NCBI GenBank assembly: GCA_002405615.1
Contig: DHMD01000039.1
Location: 1,179 to 10,993 of the forward strand
Direction of reading: 5' to 3'
DNA length: 9,815 bases
Source of the DNA: Christensenella sp. UBA4651
GTDB taxonomy: Bacteria > Bacillota > Clostridia > Christensenellales > UBA1242
Positions within the stretch are counted from its first letter, which is position 1, and each line of letters begins with the position of its first letter. Below, one piece after another: positions 1 through 4,715 of the stretch. The position numbers and the translations under genes are program-made. The notes beneath the pieces were generated by a model. It had not been told where the DNA came from and ran no database searches. It saw nothing but the letters and a program-made list of their open reading frames with translations.

Positions 1-238
1 ATTCTTCTTCGTCAAGGTTGGTAAATATTTCATCATCAAAGAACTCGGGCAAGGATATGCCTAGGCCTTGGCAGACTTTTTGTAGAGTGCGTACAGAGCA
101 GTATTCACTTTTGTTGTTTAACATAGTGTTTAGGGTGGAAGTTGTCAAATTGCCTTTTACGCACACCTTGTTGATAGAAAGGTTTCTTTCCTTTAATAAT
201 TGCAAAATCCTTTCTTTTACGGCATCGCATCCACGCAT
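1..238 (-). CDS. XRE/Cro-CI family HTH transcriptional regulator, 3' end outside window
   Basis: Minus-strand frame from ATG at 236-238, open to the window edge (79 codons seen, beginning MRGCDAVKERILQLLKERNL). It has the layout of short single-domain XRE regulators. Helix 1 is roughly residues 5-16. The HTH is at about 20-45, with NLTTSTLNTMLNNKS covering the turn and recognition helix. The closing helix has the family signature TLQKVCQGLGISLPEFFDDE at about 52-71. Such proteins usually end a few residues after this acidic tail, so little is probably missing. The ribosome binding site AGTGAGGT (246-253 on the opposite strand) lies 7 nt before the ATG, which supports this start. The gene diverges from the SLOG gene, and two palindromic sites lie between them, so it is probably the repressor of both. 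That role is inferred from layout. The family call is strong; the ligand and targets are unknown. Confidence 0.88.
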   Translation of the reverse strand, partial: MRGCDAVKERILQLLKERNLSINKVCVKGNLTTSTLNTMLNNKSEYCSVRTLQKVCQGLGISLPEFFDDEIFTNLDEEE

Positions 239-257
239 AAATTACACCTCACTAAAC

Positions 258-285
258 AAAGTTTACCATTAACAAAGTAAACTTT
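258..285. repeat. 9-bp inverted repeat in the promoter/leader of the XRE gene
   Basis: AAAGTTTAC (258-266) is exactly mirrored by GTAAACTTT (277-285) across a 10-nt spacer. The octamer AACAAAGT also occurs as a direct repeat (255-262 and 271-278). The right arm overlaps the predicted -10 element of the minus-strand promoter. It could be a further operator or a weak leader hairpin. It has no T-run that would make it a terminator. Confidence 0.5.
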
Positions 286-304
286 ATTGACGGATATCCG
301 TCAA
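276..304 (-). promoter_or_regulatory. Predicted promoter of the XRE regulator gene
   Basis: Read on the minus strand: -35 TTGACG (299-304), 17-nt spacer, -10 TTTACT (276-281). The -35 matches 5 of 6 consensus bases and the -10 matches 4 of 6. The -35 lies inside the perfect palindrome at 287-304, so a protein bound there would block RNA polymerase. This is the arrangement expected for autorepression. The predicted leader is about 30 nt. Confidence 0.55.
287..304. promoter_or_regulatory. Operator O1: perfect 18-bp palindrome
   Basis: TTGACGGATATCCGTCAA is identical to its reverse complement over all 18 bases and lies between the divergent XRE and SLOG genes. It covers the predicted -35 of the minus-strand promoter. 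It is too compact for a transcript hairpin and has no loop, so a site for a dimeric DNA-binding protein is the best reading. The divergent XRE protein is the obvious candidate. Confidence 0.75.
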
Positions 305-306
305 AA

Positions 307-324
307 TTGTTGGATAATCGTCAA
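307..324. promoter_or_regulatory. Operator O2: degenerate copy of O1
   Basis: TTGTTGGATAATCGTCAA matches O1 at 14 of 18 positions. Its start is exactly 20 bp from the start of O1, about two helical turns, so both sites face nearly the same side of the helix. This spacing would favour cooperative binding of two dimers. It covers the -35 region of the SLOG promoter. The weaker palindrome suggests a lower-affinity site. Confidence 0.65.
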
Positions 325-338
325 ATATCTGTTATAAT
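310..338 (+). promoter_or_regulatory. Predicted promoter of the SLOG gene
   Basis: A perfect -10 TATAAT (333-338) is preceded by an extended-10 TG (330-331). The poor -35 TTGGAT (310-315) lies at 17-nt spacing inside operator O2. Transcription would start near 345. A ribosome binding site AGTGAGG (351-357) follows, 5 nt before the ATG at 363. Confidence 0.7.
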
Positions 339-362
339 AGTCTGTACCAAAGTGAGGTTTTT

Positions 363-827
363 ATGAGTAAAATTTGTAGTTTTTTTGGACATAGTGATTT
401 TTGGTCAAGTAGCGAGAGGGAGAGAATTATCAAGGCGCAGATAGTTGACTGCATTCAAAATCGTGGGATTACGCATTTTTTGATAGGTGGATACGGCGAG
501 TTTGATATTTTTTGTGCAAAGTATTTGAGAGAATTGCGGGCGATTTATCCACAAATACGCACAACCTTGGTGCTAGCATATTTGGGGAGGAAAATCGACG
601 ACTTTGAGAGGGAGTACATTAGGCAAACTTTCGATAGTACGATTTTCCCGCCGATTGAAAATGTGCCGCCACGGTTTGCTATAGTCAAGCGAAATGAGTG
701 GATTGTGCGGGAAAGTGATTTTGTTATATTTTTTGTGGAGCGGGCTTGGGGCGGAGCGTATCAGATGTTGCGGTATGCTCGTGGTCGTAAAAAGGCTTTT
801 GTCAATTTGGGGTGTGGAGTGGTGTGA
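363..827 (+). CDS. SLOG-superfamily (DUF1273/YpsA-like) predicted nucleotide-binding protein
   Basis: 154 residues, cytosolic, no signal peptide. It has the usual SLOG order. An N-terminal strand ends in SFFGHSD (6-12). A glycine-rich loop, IGGYGEFD (41-48), is the predicted nucleotide-phosphate site. A central strand, TTLVLAYL, lies at about 67-74. Then come the family motif KRNEWIVRESDFVIFF (109-124) and the second glycine loop WGGAYQMLRYARGRKKAFVNL (129-149). Length and motif order match the small DUF1273-like clostridial members. SLOG proteins bind nucleotides or nucleotide-derived ligands. Some members process them (the LOG cytokinin-activating phosphoribohydrolases) and others are predicted sensors in conflict systems. 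Which applies here cannot be read from the sequence. The ATG is supported by AGTGAGG 5 nt upstream. The gene appears to be a single-gene unit controlled with the divergent XRE gene. No toxin, nuclease or membrane effector sits beside it. Confidence 0.82.
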   Translation: MSKICSFFGHSDFWSSSERERIIKAQIVDCIQNRGITHFLIGGYGEFDIFCAKYLRELRAIYPQIRTTLVLAYLGRKIDDFEREYIRQTFDSTIFPPIENVPPRFAIVKRNEWIVRESDFVIFFVERAWGGAYQMLRYARGRKKAFVNLGCGVV

Positions 828-836
828 GAATGGAAT

Positions 837-865
837 TTGACAAAGATTGGGGGGTGTGGTATACT
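837..865 (+). promoter_or_regulatory. Near-consensus promoter of the membrane protein gene
   Basis: A perfect -35 TTGACA (837-842), a 17-nt spacer and -10 TATACT (860-865) with an extended-10 TG at 857-858. This is the best sigma-A type promoter in the window. It predicts a start near 872 and a leader of about 28 nt. It makes the following gene independent of the SLOG promoter, although no terminator was seen between the two genes. Confidence 0.8.
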
Positions 866-900
866 AATAATCAAGTAGTACATAAAAATGGTAGGATTTG

Positions 901-1689
901 ATGAAGAGAAACAAAGAGAAAGGAAAACTAAAAAAAGGCTGCTGGTGGCGGGCGCTATTGATATTTTTGATGTTATTGTTGGTGGCGGTGACTGCTTTGC
1001 TTGTAAATTTCTTGAATGGACGCAATGCTGGCGACCAAAGATTTGAGGAACTACTTAATCAAGAGTTTGACAGTAGCGGTTTTACCGATAATGTGAGTAG
1101 GTGGCGAGGCGATTTTGTCGAAAGTATTCGCACTGCGACAGGTAATGCTAGTGTGTGCGATGATGAAGGCGAAATTGATTTTGACATTCTAATGGGTAAA
1201 GATAGCCGATTGAATGCGAGTTGGAGTCTGGATAAGTATGATTTGGCGATTTACTGCTCACAGAGGAATGGATATGGGTTACTCAATGCTACGGTTGTAG
1301 AGCAGTTGCGTGGGCTAATGACTATCAATCGAATTGACTTGATTATTACAGGGCAGGTTATCGAATACACTATTGTGTATCAAATAGCTGGGAGTGGGTT
1401 GTCATCTGTTTATTCGATGACACGAGTGCCAGAGAGTGTTTATTTGGTTGCTAATGCTACGATTGATTTGAGTCAAGGTGAGCCTGTAAAAATGTATAAT
1501 TATACAATTAACCAGTTGACGGGTGAGGATAATGAGTATTGTTTGAAGCGTATTTTTGGTAGTGTGGGATACACAGAGAAAGTGCTGAGAGAGTTTGCCT
1601 ACACGCCATTTGCGTATTTGGAGGAGCTAAATGAATTGTGGGGAAGTAGATTTGCTCTGACTAGCAATTCGATAAAATTGATAAAATAA
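901..1689 (+). CDS. Single-pass membrane protein of unknown function
   Basis: 262 residues from ATG 901. I do not recognise the family. The N-terminus is short and strongly basic (MKRNKEKGKLKKG). One hydrophobic segment follows at about residues 18-38 (ALLIFLMLLLVAVTALLVNFL). By the positive-inside rule this anchors the protein with the remaining ~220 residues outside. There is no lipobox and no clear signal-peptidase site. The outer part is mixed alpha/beta with no motif I can name. A TTG at 898 is in frame, but it is too close to the GGTAGGA ribosome-binding stretch (890-896), so ATG 901 was chosen. The gene has its own strong promoter and ends at the bidirectional terminator, so it is monocistronic. 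Function is unknown; a cell-surface role is only an inference from topology. Confidence 0.8.
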   Translation: MKRNKEKGKLKKGCWWRALLIFLMLLLVAVTALLVNFLNGRNAGDQRFEELLNQEFDSSGFTDNVSRWRGDFVESIRTATGNASVCDDEGEIDFDILMGKDSRLNASWSLDKYDLAIYCSQRNGYGLLNATVVEQLRGLMTINRIDLIITGQVIEYTIVYQIAGSGLSSVYSMTRVPESVYLVANATIDLSQGEPVKMYNYTINQLTGEDNEYCLKRIFGSVGYTEKVLREFAYTPFAYLEELNELWGSRFALTSNSIKLIK

Positions 1690-1693
1690 TAAC

Positions 1694-1757
1694 AAAAAAG
1701 GCTTCGGCAAAATGAAGTATCTCTTGTAGAGGTGTTTTGTTTGCCAAAGTCTTTTTT
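1694..1757. terminator. Bidirectional intrinsic terminator with a long stem
   Basis: The left arm (1694-1711, six A then GGCTTCGGCAAA) pairs with the right arm (1740-1757, TTTGCCAAAGTC then six T). The stem is 18 bp with one mismatch and one G-U pair. A/T tracts at both ends let it work in both directions. The 28-nt loop holds a second small hairpin (1719-1724 with 1728-1733). It lies between convergent genes ending at 1689 and 1763 and serves both. Confidence 0.88.
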
Positions 1758-1762
1758 ATATG

Positions 1763-2491
1763 TTAATCACGATTTTTGAGTACGAGAATAGTTACCAAGA
1801 ACCTTACAAAGTTGAGAATAGACACAACGAGTGATGCGACATAAGTCATCGCAGCGGCTTTGAGTACCGATTTCGCTTGGTCAATTTCTTCCTCTTGGGT
1901 TAGGTATCCGCCCTCGGTAAGTTGCTCTATTGCACGCTTTGAGGCGTCAAGTTCGGTAGGAAGGGTTATCAAACTAAATAGAAGTGAAAGTCCAAAGAAC
2001 CCAATACCGCACCATATGAATATTGTGCCGACTATTGAGTCTGCGCTACCGAAAATGTTAAATAACAGTCCGATAACCACGAGTGGCCAGAGGATAGCCG
2101 ATGAGAAATTTACAAAAGGTACCATAAAAGTACGAATTTTTGAGGCATAAAAGCCCTCTTTTGTCTGTATTGCGTGTCCGACCTCGTGGGCAGCAATGCT
2201 CAGAGCGGCAACAGAATTGCTCCCATAGACGCCTTGACTCAAAGCGATTTTTTGCTTCTTTGGGTGGTAGTAGTCCGTCATTTCACCTTCGACTTTTTCG
2301 ATAGTGATTTCTTCTAGTCCGTTTTTGTCCAAAATCTCACGAGCGATTTGGTCTGCGGTCTTGTCTGTTGAGGCAGGTTGGTGCTTCAACTCCTTATATA
2401 CGGACGAAATTTTTGCTTGGGCATAAGTTGCGAAAATAATTCCTGGTATTAGGATAATGCCTAATATCCAATATAATAAATATGCGTCCAC
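1763..2491 (-). CDS. YugP-family membrane zinc metallopeptidase
   Basis: 242 residues, a normal length for this family (Zn_peptidase_2, neutral zinc metallopeptidase). There is an N-terminal membrane segment at about 4-24. A soluble segment follows, with the conserved region around YYHPKKQKIALSQGVYGSNS (74-93). Next is the HExxH zinc motif AAHEVGHAIQ with H102, E103 and H106. Two hydrophobic segments at about 128-148 and 153-176 lead into LPTELDASKRA (177-187), where E180 is the likely third zinc ligand. A final membrane segment lies at about 215-237. It probably cleaves membrane or cell-envelope proteins; its natural substrate is not known. The start is GTG at 2491, preceded at 6 nt by AAGGAG (2498-2503). 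An ATG two bases upstream is out of frame and stops within 10 codons. It has its own promoter and ends at the shared bidirectional terminator. Confidence 0.93.
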   Translation of the reverse strand: MDAYLLYWILGIILIPGIIFATYAQAKISSVYKELKHQPASTDKTADQIAREILDKNGLEEITIEKVEGEMTDYYHPKKQKIALSQGVYGSNSVAALSIAAHEVGHAIQTKEGFYASKIRTFMVPFVNFSSAILWPLVVIGLLFNIFGSADSIVGTIFIWCGIGFFGLSLLFSLITLPTELDASKRAIEQLTEGGYLTQEEEIDQAKSVLKAAAMTYVASLVVSILNFVRFLVTILVLKNRD

Positions 2492-2519
2492 ATTTTTCTC
2501 CTTACTTGATTATGTTCTA

Positions 2520-2548
2520 ATTATACTACAAGTCTAGTGAAATTGCAA
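2520..2548 (-). promoter_or_regulatory. Predicted promoter of the YugP-like peptidase gene
   Basis: On the minus strand, -35 TTGCAA (2543-2548), a 17-nt spacer and a perfect -10 TATAAT (2520-2525). It sits in the 65-bp gap behind the upstream minus-strand gene. No terminator was found there, so some read-through transcription is also possible. Confidence 0.72.
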
Positions 2549-2556
2549 CAGTTTTG

Positions 2557-3525
2557 TCAATCAATTGATTCAATGTTACTTATTAGGTTGTTGTTGAGTT
2601 CAAAACGGAATTTTCTGACAAATTGCGGATTGCCTGCATACACGAGTGCCACATAATCGTGATTTTGGGTAATTGGCGGTGTAATGTCTAGATAGTCGCC
2701 GAAGAAACTGCGTATGTTATCATTTTGTAGAGTTTGGCTAAGGGTGGGGTGCAGATAACTGCGGGCTAACGAGTAGTCGGCAAGAGATACCGCTTGCAAA
2801 AATGCGTAAGGAATGGCGTATATATTCGCTGGTTGAGTGGGGGTGTTTTGGGTGTAGACTGTGTATGATTTGTCTTTTGTTACGCTTCCGTTTTGGAAAG
2901 AGTATTCGGTAACTCGTCCATGTCTTGCGATATCGTTTGCGTGATTTAGCGTAATAATTGACGAATTTGTCAACTCGATTTTGTCGGCGTGGCAGTCAAA
3001 CAAGAGTTGTAGTTTGTCGTTAAAAAGCATAACATACGATGAATTTTGGTCGTTTTTGCCTAAAATTGCATAAAAATCGTTAATTTTTTGCAATTTTGCG
3101 GTTTTGAGTGGTGTTTGGAGAGTGAAATTGAAATTTTGTTGCCCGTTTGTAATATTTACATTTTTGTTTATAATCGACATACTGCAAGCACCGCAAGTGT
3201 CGTAGCAAGGTGGGTGGTTTGTAATGCGTGGAACTAGGAGGGGATTTGCGCATATGACATAATGGCATTGTCCGTAATCGGTAATTGTTACAAGATTGGT
3301 ATTTGCGATGGGCTTGGGTGTTGTGCAGTTGATTTGAGTGGAATAGGATAGAGAGCAATAAGTATTTGCGATTTGGTCGATGGGGTAGACATACAAAACA
3401 AATTTTTCTTGGCATACCGTAATGTCTAGGTATTGGCAAGGATTGTCGCAACAACCTATTTGTTTGCCATTGATACAAAAAACCGCAGGCATAGTGCTGC
3501 ACAAGTGTAAAAAAATATTTGACAT
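2557..3525 (-). CDS. Uncharacterised protein with a cysteine-rich N-terminal half
   Basis: 322 residues; I do not recognise the family. Of 14 cysteines, 13 are in the first 114 residues (9, 17, 25, 26, 30, 38, 57, 67, 87, 92, 107, 111, 114). They include CCDNPC and CYDTCGAC, yet there is no signal peptide. The segment AVFCINGKQIGCCDNP resembles the 'x-V-x-x-N-G-x-x-I-G' turn of PEGA-like beta domains. The N-terminal part looks beta-rich. The C-terminal part (about 240-322) starts with a helical stretch and ends in two strands (DYVALVYA, VRKFRFEL), which could be an NTF2-like fold; both fold guesses are weak inferences. The protein is rich in Asn, Thr, Gln and Pro, in keeping with the C/A-rich coding strand. 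The start ATG is supported by GAGGT (3533-3537) 7 nt upstream. It is followed 65 bp later by the peptidase gene on the same strand. Confidence 0.75.
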   Translation of the reverse strand: MSNIFLHLCSTMPAVFCINGKQIGCCDNPCQYLDITVCQEKFVLYVYPIDQIANTYCSLSYSTQINCTTPKPIANTNLVTITDYGQCHYVICANPLLVPRITNHPPCYDTCGACSMSIINKNVNITNGQQNFNFTLQTPLKTAKLQKINDFYAILGKNDQNSSYVMLFNDKLQLLFDCHADKIELTNSSIITLNHANDIARHGRVTEYSFQNGSVTKDKSYTVYTQNTPTQPANIYAIPYAFLQAVSLADYSLARSYLHPTLSQTLQNDNIRSFFGDYLDITPPITQNHDYVALVYAGNPQFVRKFRFELNNNLISNIESID

Positions 3526-3529
3526 ATTC

Positions 3530-3559
3530 TTGACCTCGAATTAGTTTATTATTTTTAAT
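3530..3559 (+). promoter_or_regulatory. Possible promoter of the tandem-domain regulator gene
   Basis: TTGACC (3530-3535), an 18-nt spacer and TTTAAT (3554-3559), each 5 of 6 to consensus, would give a leader of about 60 nt. A weaker alternative is TTGATT at 3577-3582. The -35 overlaps the start region of the divergent gene. The 101-bp gap is very A/T-rich, so chance matches are likely. I saw no convincing minus-strand promoter here. Confidence 0.3.
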
Positions 3560-3626
3560 TCATTCTTATTACTTTTTTGATTAAAAATACAAATTTTGTT
3601 AACAATTGCTGTAAGTGAGGTATGAT

Positions 3627-4475
3627 ATGCAAGAAAGAATTTTGGGGTGGAATATTCGACAAGTGGCAGAGCTAGTTGGTATGGTAAATCATAATCAAGG
3701 CAAAAACTTGCTAAATGTTTTTGAAGATTTTGGGAATAAATGCGGTCGCAAAAAGTACAGCGTACGCAACTTCTATTACGGGCTGATTCAAGAGGCTGAA
3801 AGTAATGCCCAAGTGCGTGAAATTTTGGCAAAAAATAATATCAATTTGGGGTATACAAGTCATTTTTGTGAGGAAGATGAGAGGGAGTGTTTGCTGGCAA
3901 TTTTGACTGACAATGGCAAGAGTGTGAGGGCTACTTGTTTTGAGCTTGCAAATGGGGATAAGGTTAGGGCGACACGGTACCAAAATAAGTACAGAAATTC
4001 GTTAAAAAACAAGCCCGATTTGATTAAAAATTTGGCGGAAGAGATTACTAAATCTGGACAAAAATGTAGGGTCGATTTCGGTAGTAATATTATCAAATTG
4101 CCTAGCTCGGTGGAGGAGAAAAATTACATTACAGAAGATGAAATTCAATCACTATTTTGGGGCTTGGTAAAACTGGTAAAAAGGTCTGCCGAACAGGAAC
4201 TGGAAGATAAGCAAAATTATCAAATGCGGGTTGAAAATTCTAGGCTAAATGAGGTACTAATAGACAACAAAAGAAAGGGGGTATTAATTCAAGAATTGAG
4301 GACGCAAAATGAGGCGCTACAATCTAGGCTAAATTTTATTGAAAAAGAGCAGCGACAGAATCAGGCAAATTATCAAAAAATCAATAATTTGTTGCGTGAT
4401 AACAAAATGGACAGACTGCGGGAATTTATGCTTAAATTCAACAAAACTGAACAAAAAACTAGCAAAAAACGCTAA
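3627..4475 (+). CDS. Probable DNA-binding protein with two related domains and a coiled-coil tail
   Basis: 282 residues from ATG 3627, cytosolic. Two segments look like diverged copies of one helical domain. The first is QGKNLLNVFEDFGNKCGRKK (24-43) followed by YSVRNFYYGL (44-53). The second is NGKSVRATCFELANGDKVRA (96-115) followed by TRYQNKYRNSL (116-126). Both run 'GK-hydrophobic-FE-basic patch-aromatic/Arg-Asn', a pattern resembling Myb/SANT or other HTH domains. Similar proteins with a 'GR..SVRN.YY' motif are, as I recall, conserved hypotheticals of uncultured Clostridia. From about 183 to 265 the sequence is a charged heptad-like helix with many E, K, Q and N, probably a dimerising coiled coil; a basic tail KKR ends the protein. 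A GTG at 3615 is in frame but forms part of the AGTGAGG ribosome binding site (3614-3620), so ATG 3627, 6 nt downstream, is preferred. The regulatory role is an inference. Confidence 0.72.
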   Translation: MQERILGWNIRQVAELVGMVNHNQGKNLLNVFEDFGNKCGRKKYSVRNFYYGLIQEAESNAQVREILAKNNINLGYTSHFCEEDERECLLAILTDNGKSVRATCFELANGDKVRATRYQNKYRNSLKNKPDLIKNLAEEITKSGQKCRVDFGSNIIKLPSSVEEKNYITEDEIQSLFWGLVKLVKRSAEQELEDKQNYQMRVENSRLNEVLIDNKRKGVLIQELRTQNEALQSRLNFIEKEQRQNQANYQKINNLLRDNKMDRLREFMLKFNKTEQKTSKKR

Positions 4476-4484
4476 AATTGGGGG

Positions 4485-4515
4485 TATTATGCAGGTACTA
4501 TGCATATACTATGCA
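4485..4515 (+). repeat. Three tandem 11-bp-period repeats TAYTATGCA
   Basis: TATTATGCA (4485-4493), TACTATGCA (4496-4504) and TACTATGCA (4507-4515) recur every 11 bp, about one helical turn, just after the stop codon at 4475. An 11-codon frame (MQVLCIYYATF) from ATG 4489 runs through them to TGA 4522-4524, but without a good ribosome binding site. The repeats could be binding sites for a helix-phased protein, or a slipped duplication with no function. Confidence 0.6.
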
Positions 4516-4580
4516 ACTTTTTGAGAGGCAAAAAAGCGAATTTTGGTAAACTTTAATTTTAATTCAAAGCACAATATTAT

Positions 4581-4615
4581 AGGGTAGCAGATTATTAAAA
4601 TTGGGCTACCTTTTT
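4581..4615 (+). terminator. Intrinsic terminator downstream of the tandem-domain regulator gene
   Basis: AGGGTAGC (4581-4588) pairs with GCTACCTT (4605-4612) in an 8-bp stem with one G-U pair and a 16-nt A/T-rich loop. The stem runs into TTTTT (4611-4615). It lies about 105 nt past the regulator stop codon and upstream of the addB promoter, separating the two units. Confidence 0.8.
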
Positions 4616-4623
4616 GTATTTTT

Positions 4624-4644
4624 TGTGGATAATTTTGTGGAAAA
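4624..4644 (-). promoter_or_regulatory. Pair of DnaA-box-like sites upstream of addB
   Basis: Read on the minus strand, TTATCCACA (4624-4632) is a perfect DnaA box and TTTTCCACA (4636-4644) differs by one base. They have the same orientation and a 12-bp period. They lie about 40-60 bp upstream of the predicted addB -10, where a bound protein could affect initiation. The base matches are direct observation; DnaA binding is inference. Confidence 0.45.
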
Positions 4645-4681
4645 AATCTTGCTAAAATGACTATCAAATTTTGCTTTTTTA

Positions 4682-4690
4682 TGGTAGAAT
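4682..4690 (+). promoter_or_regulatory. Predicted extended -10 promoter of addBA
   Basis: TGGTAGAAT holds an extended-10 TG (4682-4683) and -10 TAGAAT (4685-4690, 5 of 6). No good -35 is present at 17 nt, which is tolerated for extended -10 promoters. The predicted leader is about 20 nt and carries the ribosome binding site GAGGTG (4705-4710), 5 nt before the addB ATG. No LexA-type GAAC-N4-GTTC site was seen. Confidence 0.5.
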
Positions 4691-4715
4691 AGAGTTATGA
4701 AATTGAGGTGTACAG

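Noticed and set aside
545..553. Perfect DnaA box TTATCCACA inside the SLOG coding region
   Set aside because: It is a single isolated match inside codons with no second box nearby, which is compatible with chance in A/T-rich DNA.
1..827. XRE-SLOG pair as a toxin-antitoxin or CBASS-like defence operon
   Set aside because: The genes are divergent rather than in an operon, and no nucleotide cyclase, toxin, nuclease or membrane effector is adjacent, so only a regulated SLOG unit can be claimed.
898..900. TTG as the start codon of the membrane protein
   Set aside because: It lies only one base from the ribosome-binding stretch, while the adjacent ATG at 901 has better spacing.
888..1046. Alternative 52-codon frame starting at ATG 888 that overlaps the membrane protein start
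   Set aside because: No ribosome binding site precedes it, it ends early, and the frame from 901 gives a convincing basic-plus-hydrophobic membrane anchor.
2559..2570. 12-bp perfect palindrome AATCAATTGATT at the end of the cysteine-rich protein gene
   Set aside because: It lies in the last codons, is purely A/T-rich with no loop or T-run, and is not repeated, so it is neither a terminator nor a convincing operator.
3184..3207. CxxxCxxC motif (C107, C111, C114) suggesting a radical SAM enzyme
   Set aside because: The motif is far from an N-terminal TIM-barrel position, no GGE-like or other SAM-binding motifs follow, and the protein is dominated by other cysteines.
3596..3605. 10-bp palindrome TTGTTAACAA in the divergent gap before the regulator
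   Set aside because: It is short, occurs once, and lies in very A/T-rich DNA where such palindromes are common.
3615..3617. GTG as the start codon of the tandem-domain regulator
   Set aside because: This GTG is part of the AGTGAGG ribosome binding site for the in-frame ATG at 3627.
4476..4715. Small RNA gene between the regulator and addB
   Set aside because: A terminator is present, but no good promoter with both elements precedes it, and the hairpin is explained as the end of the regulator transcript.
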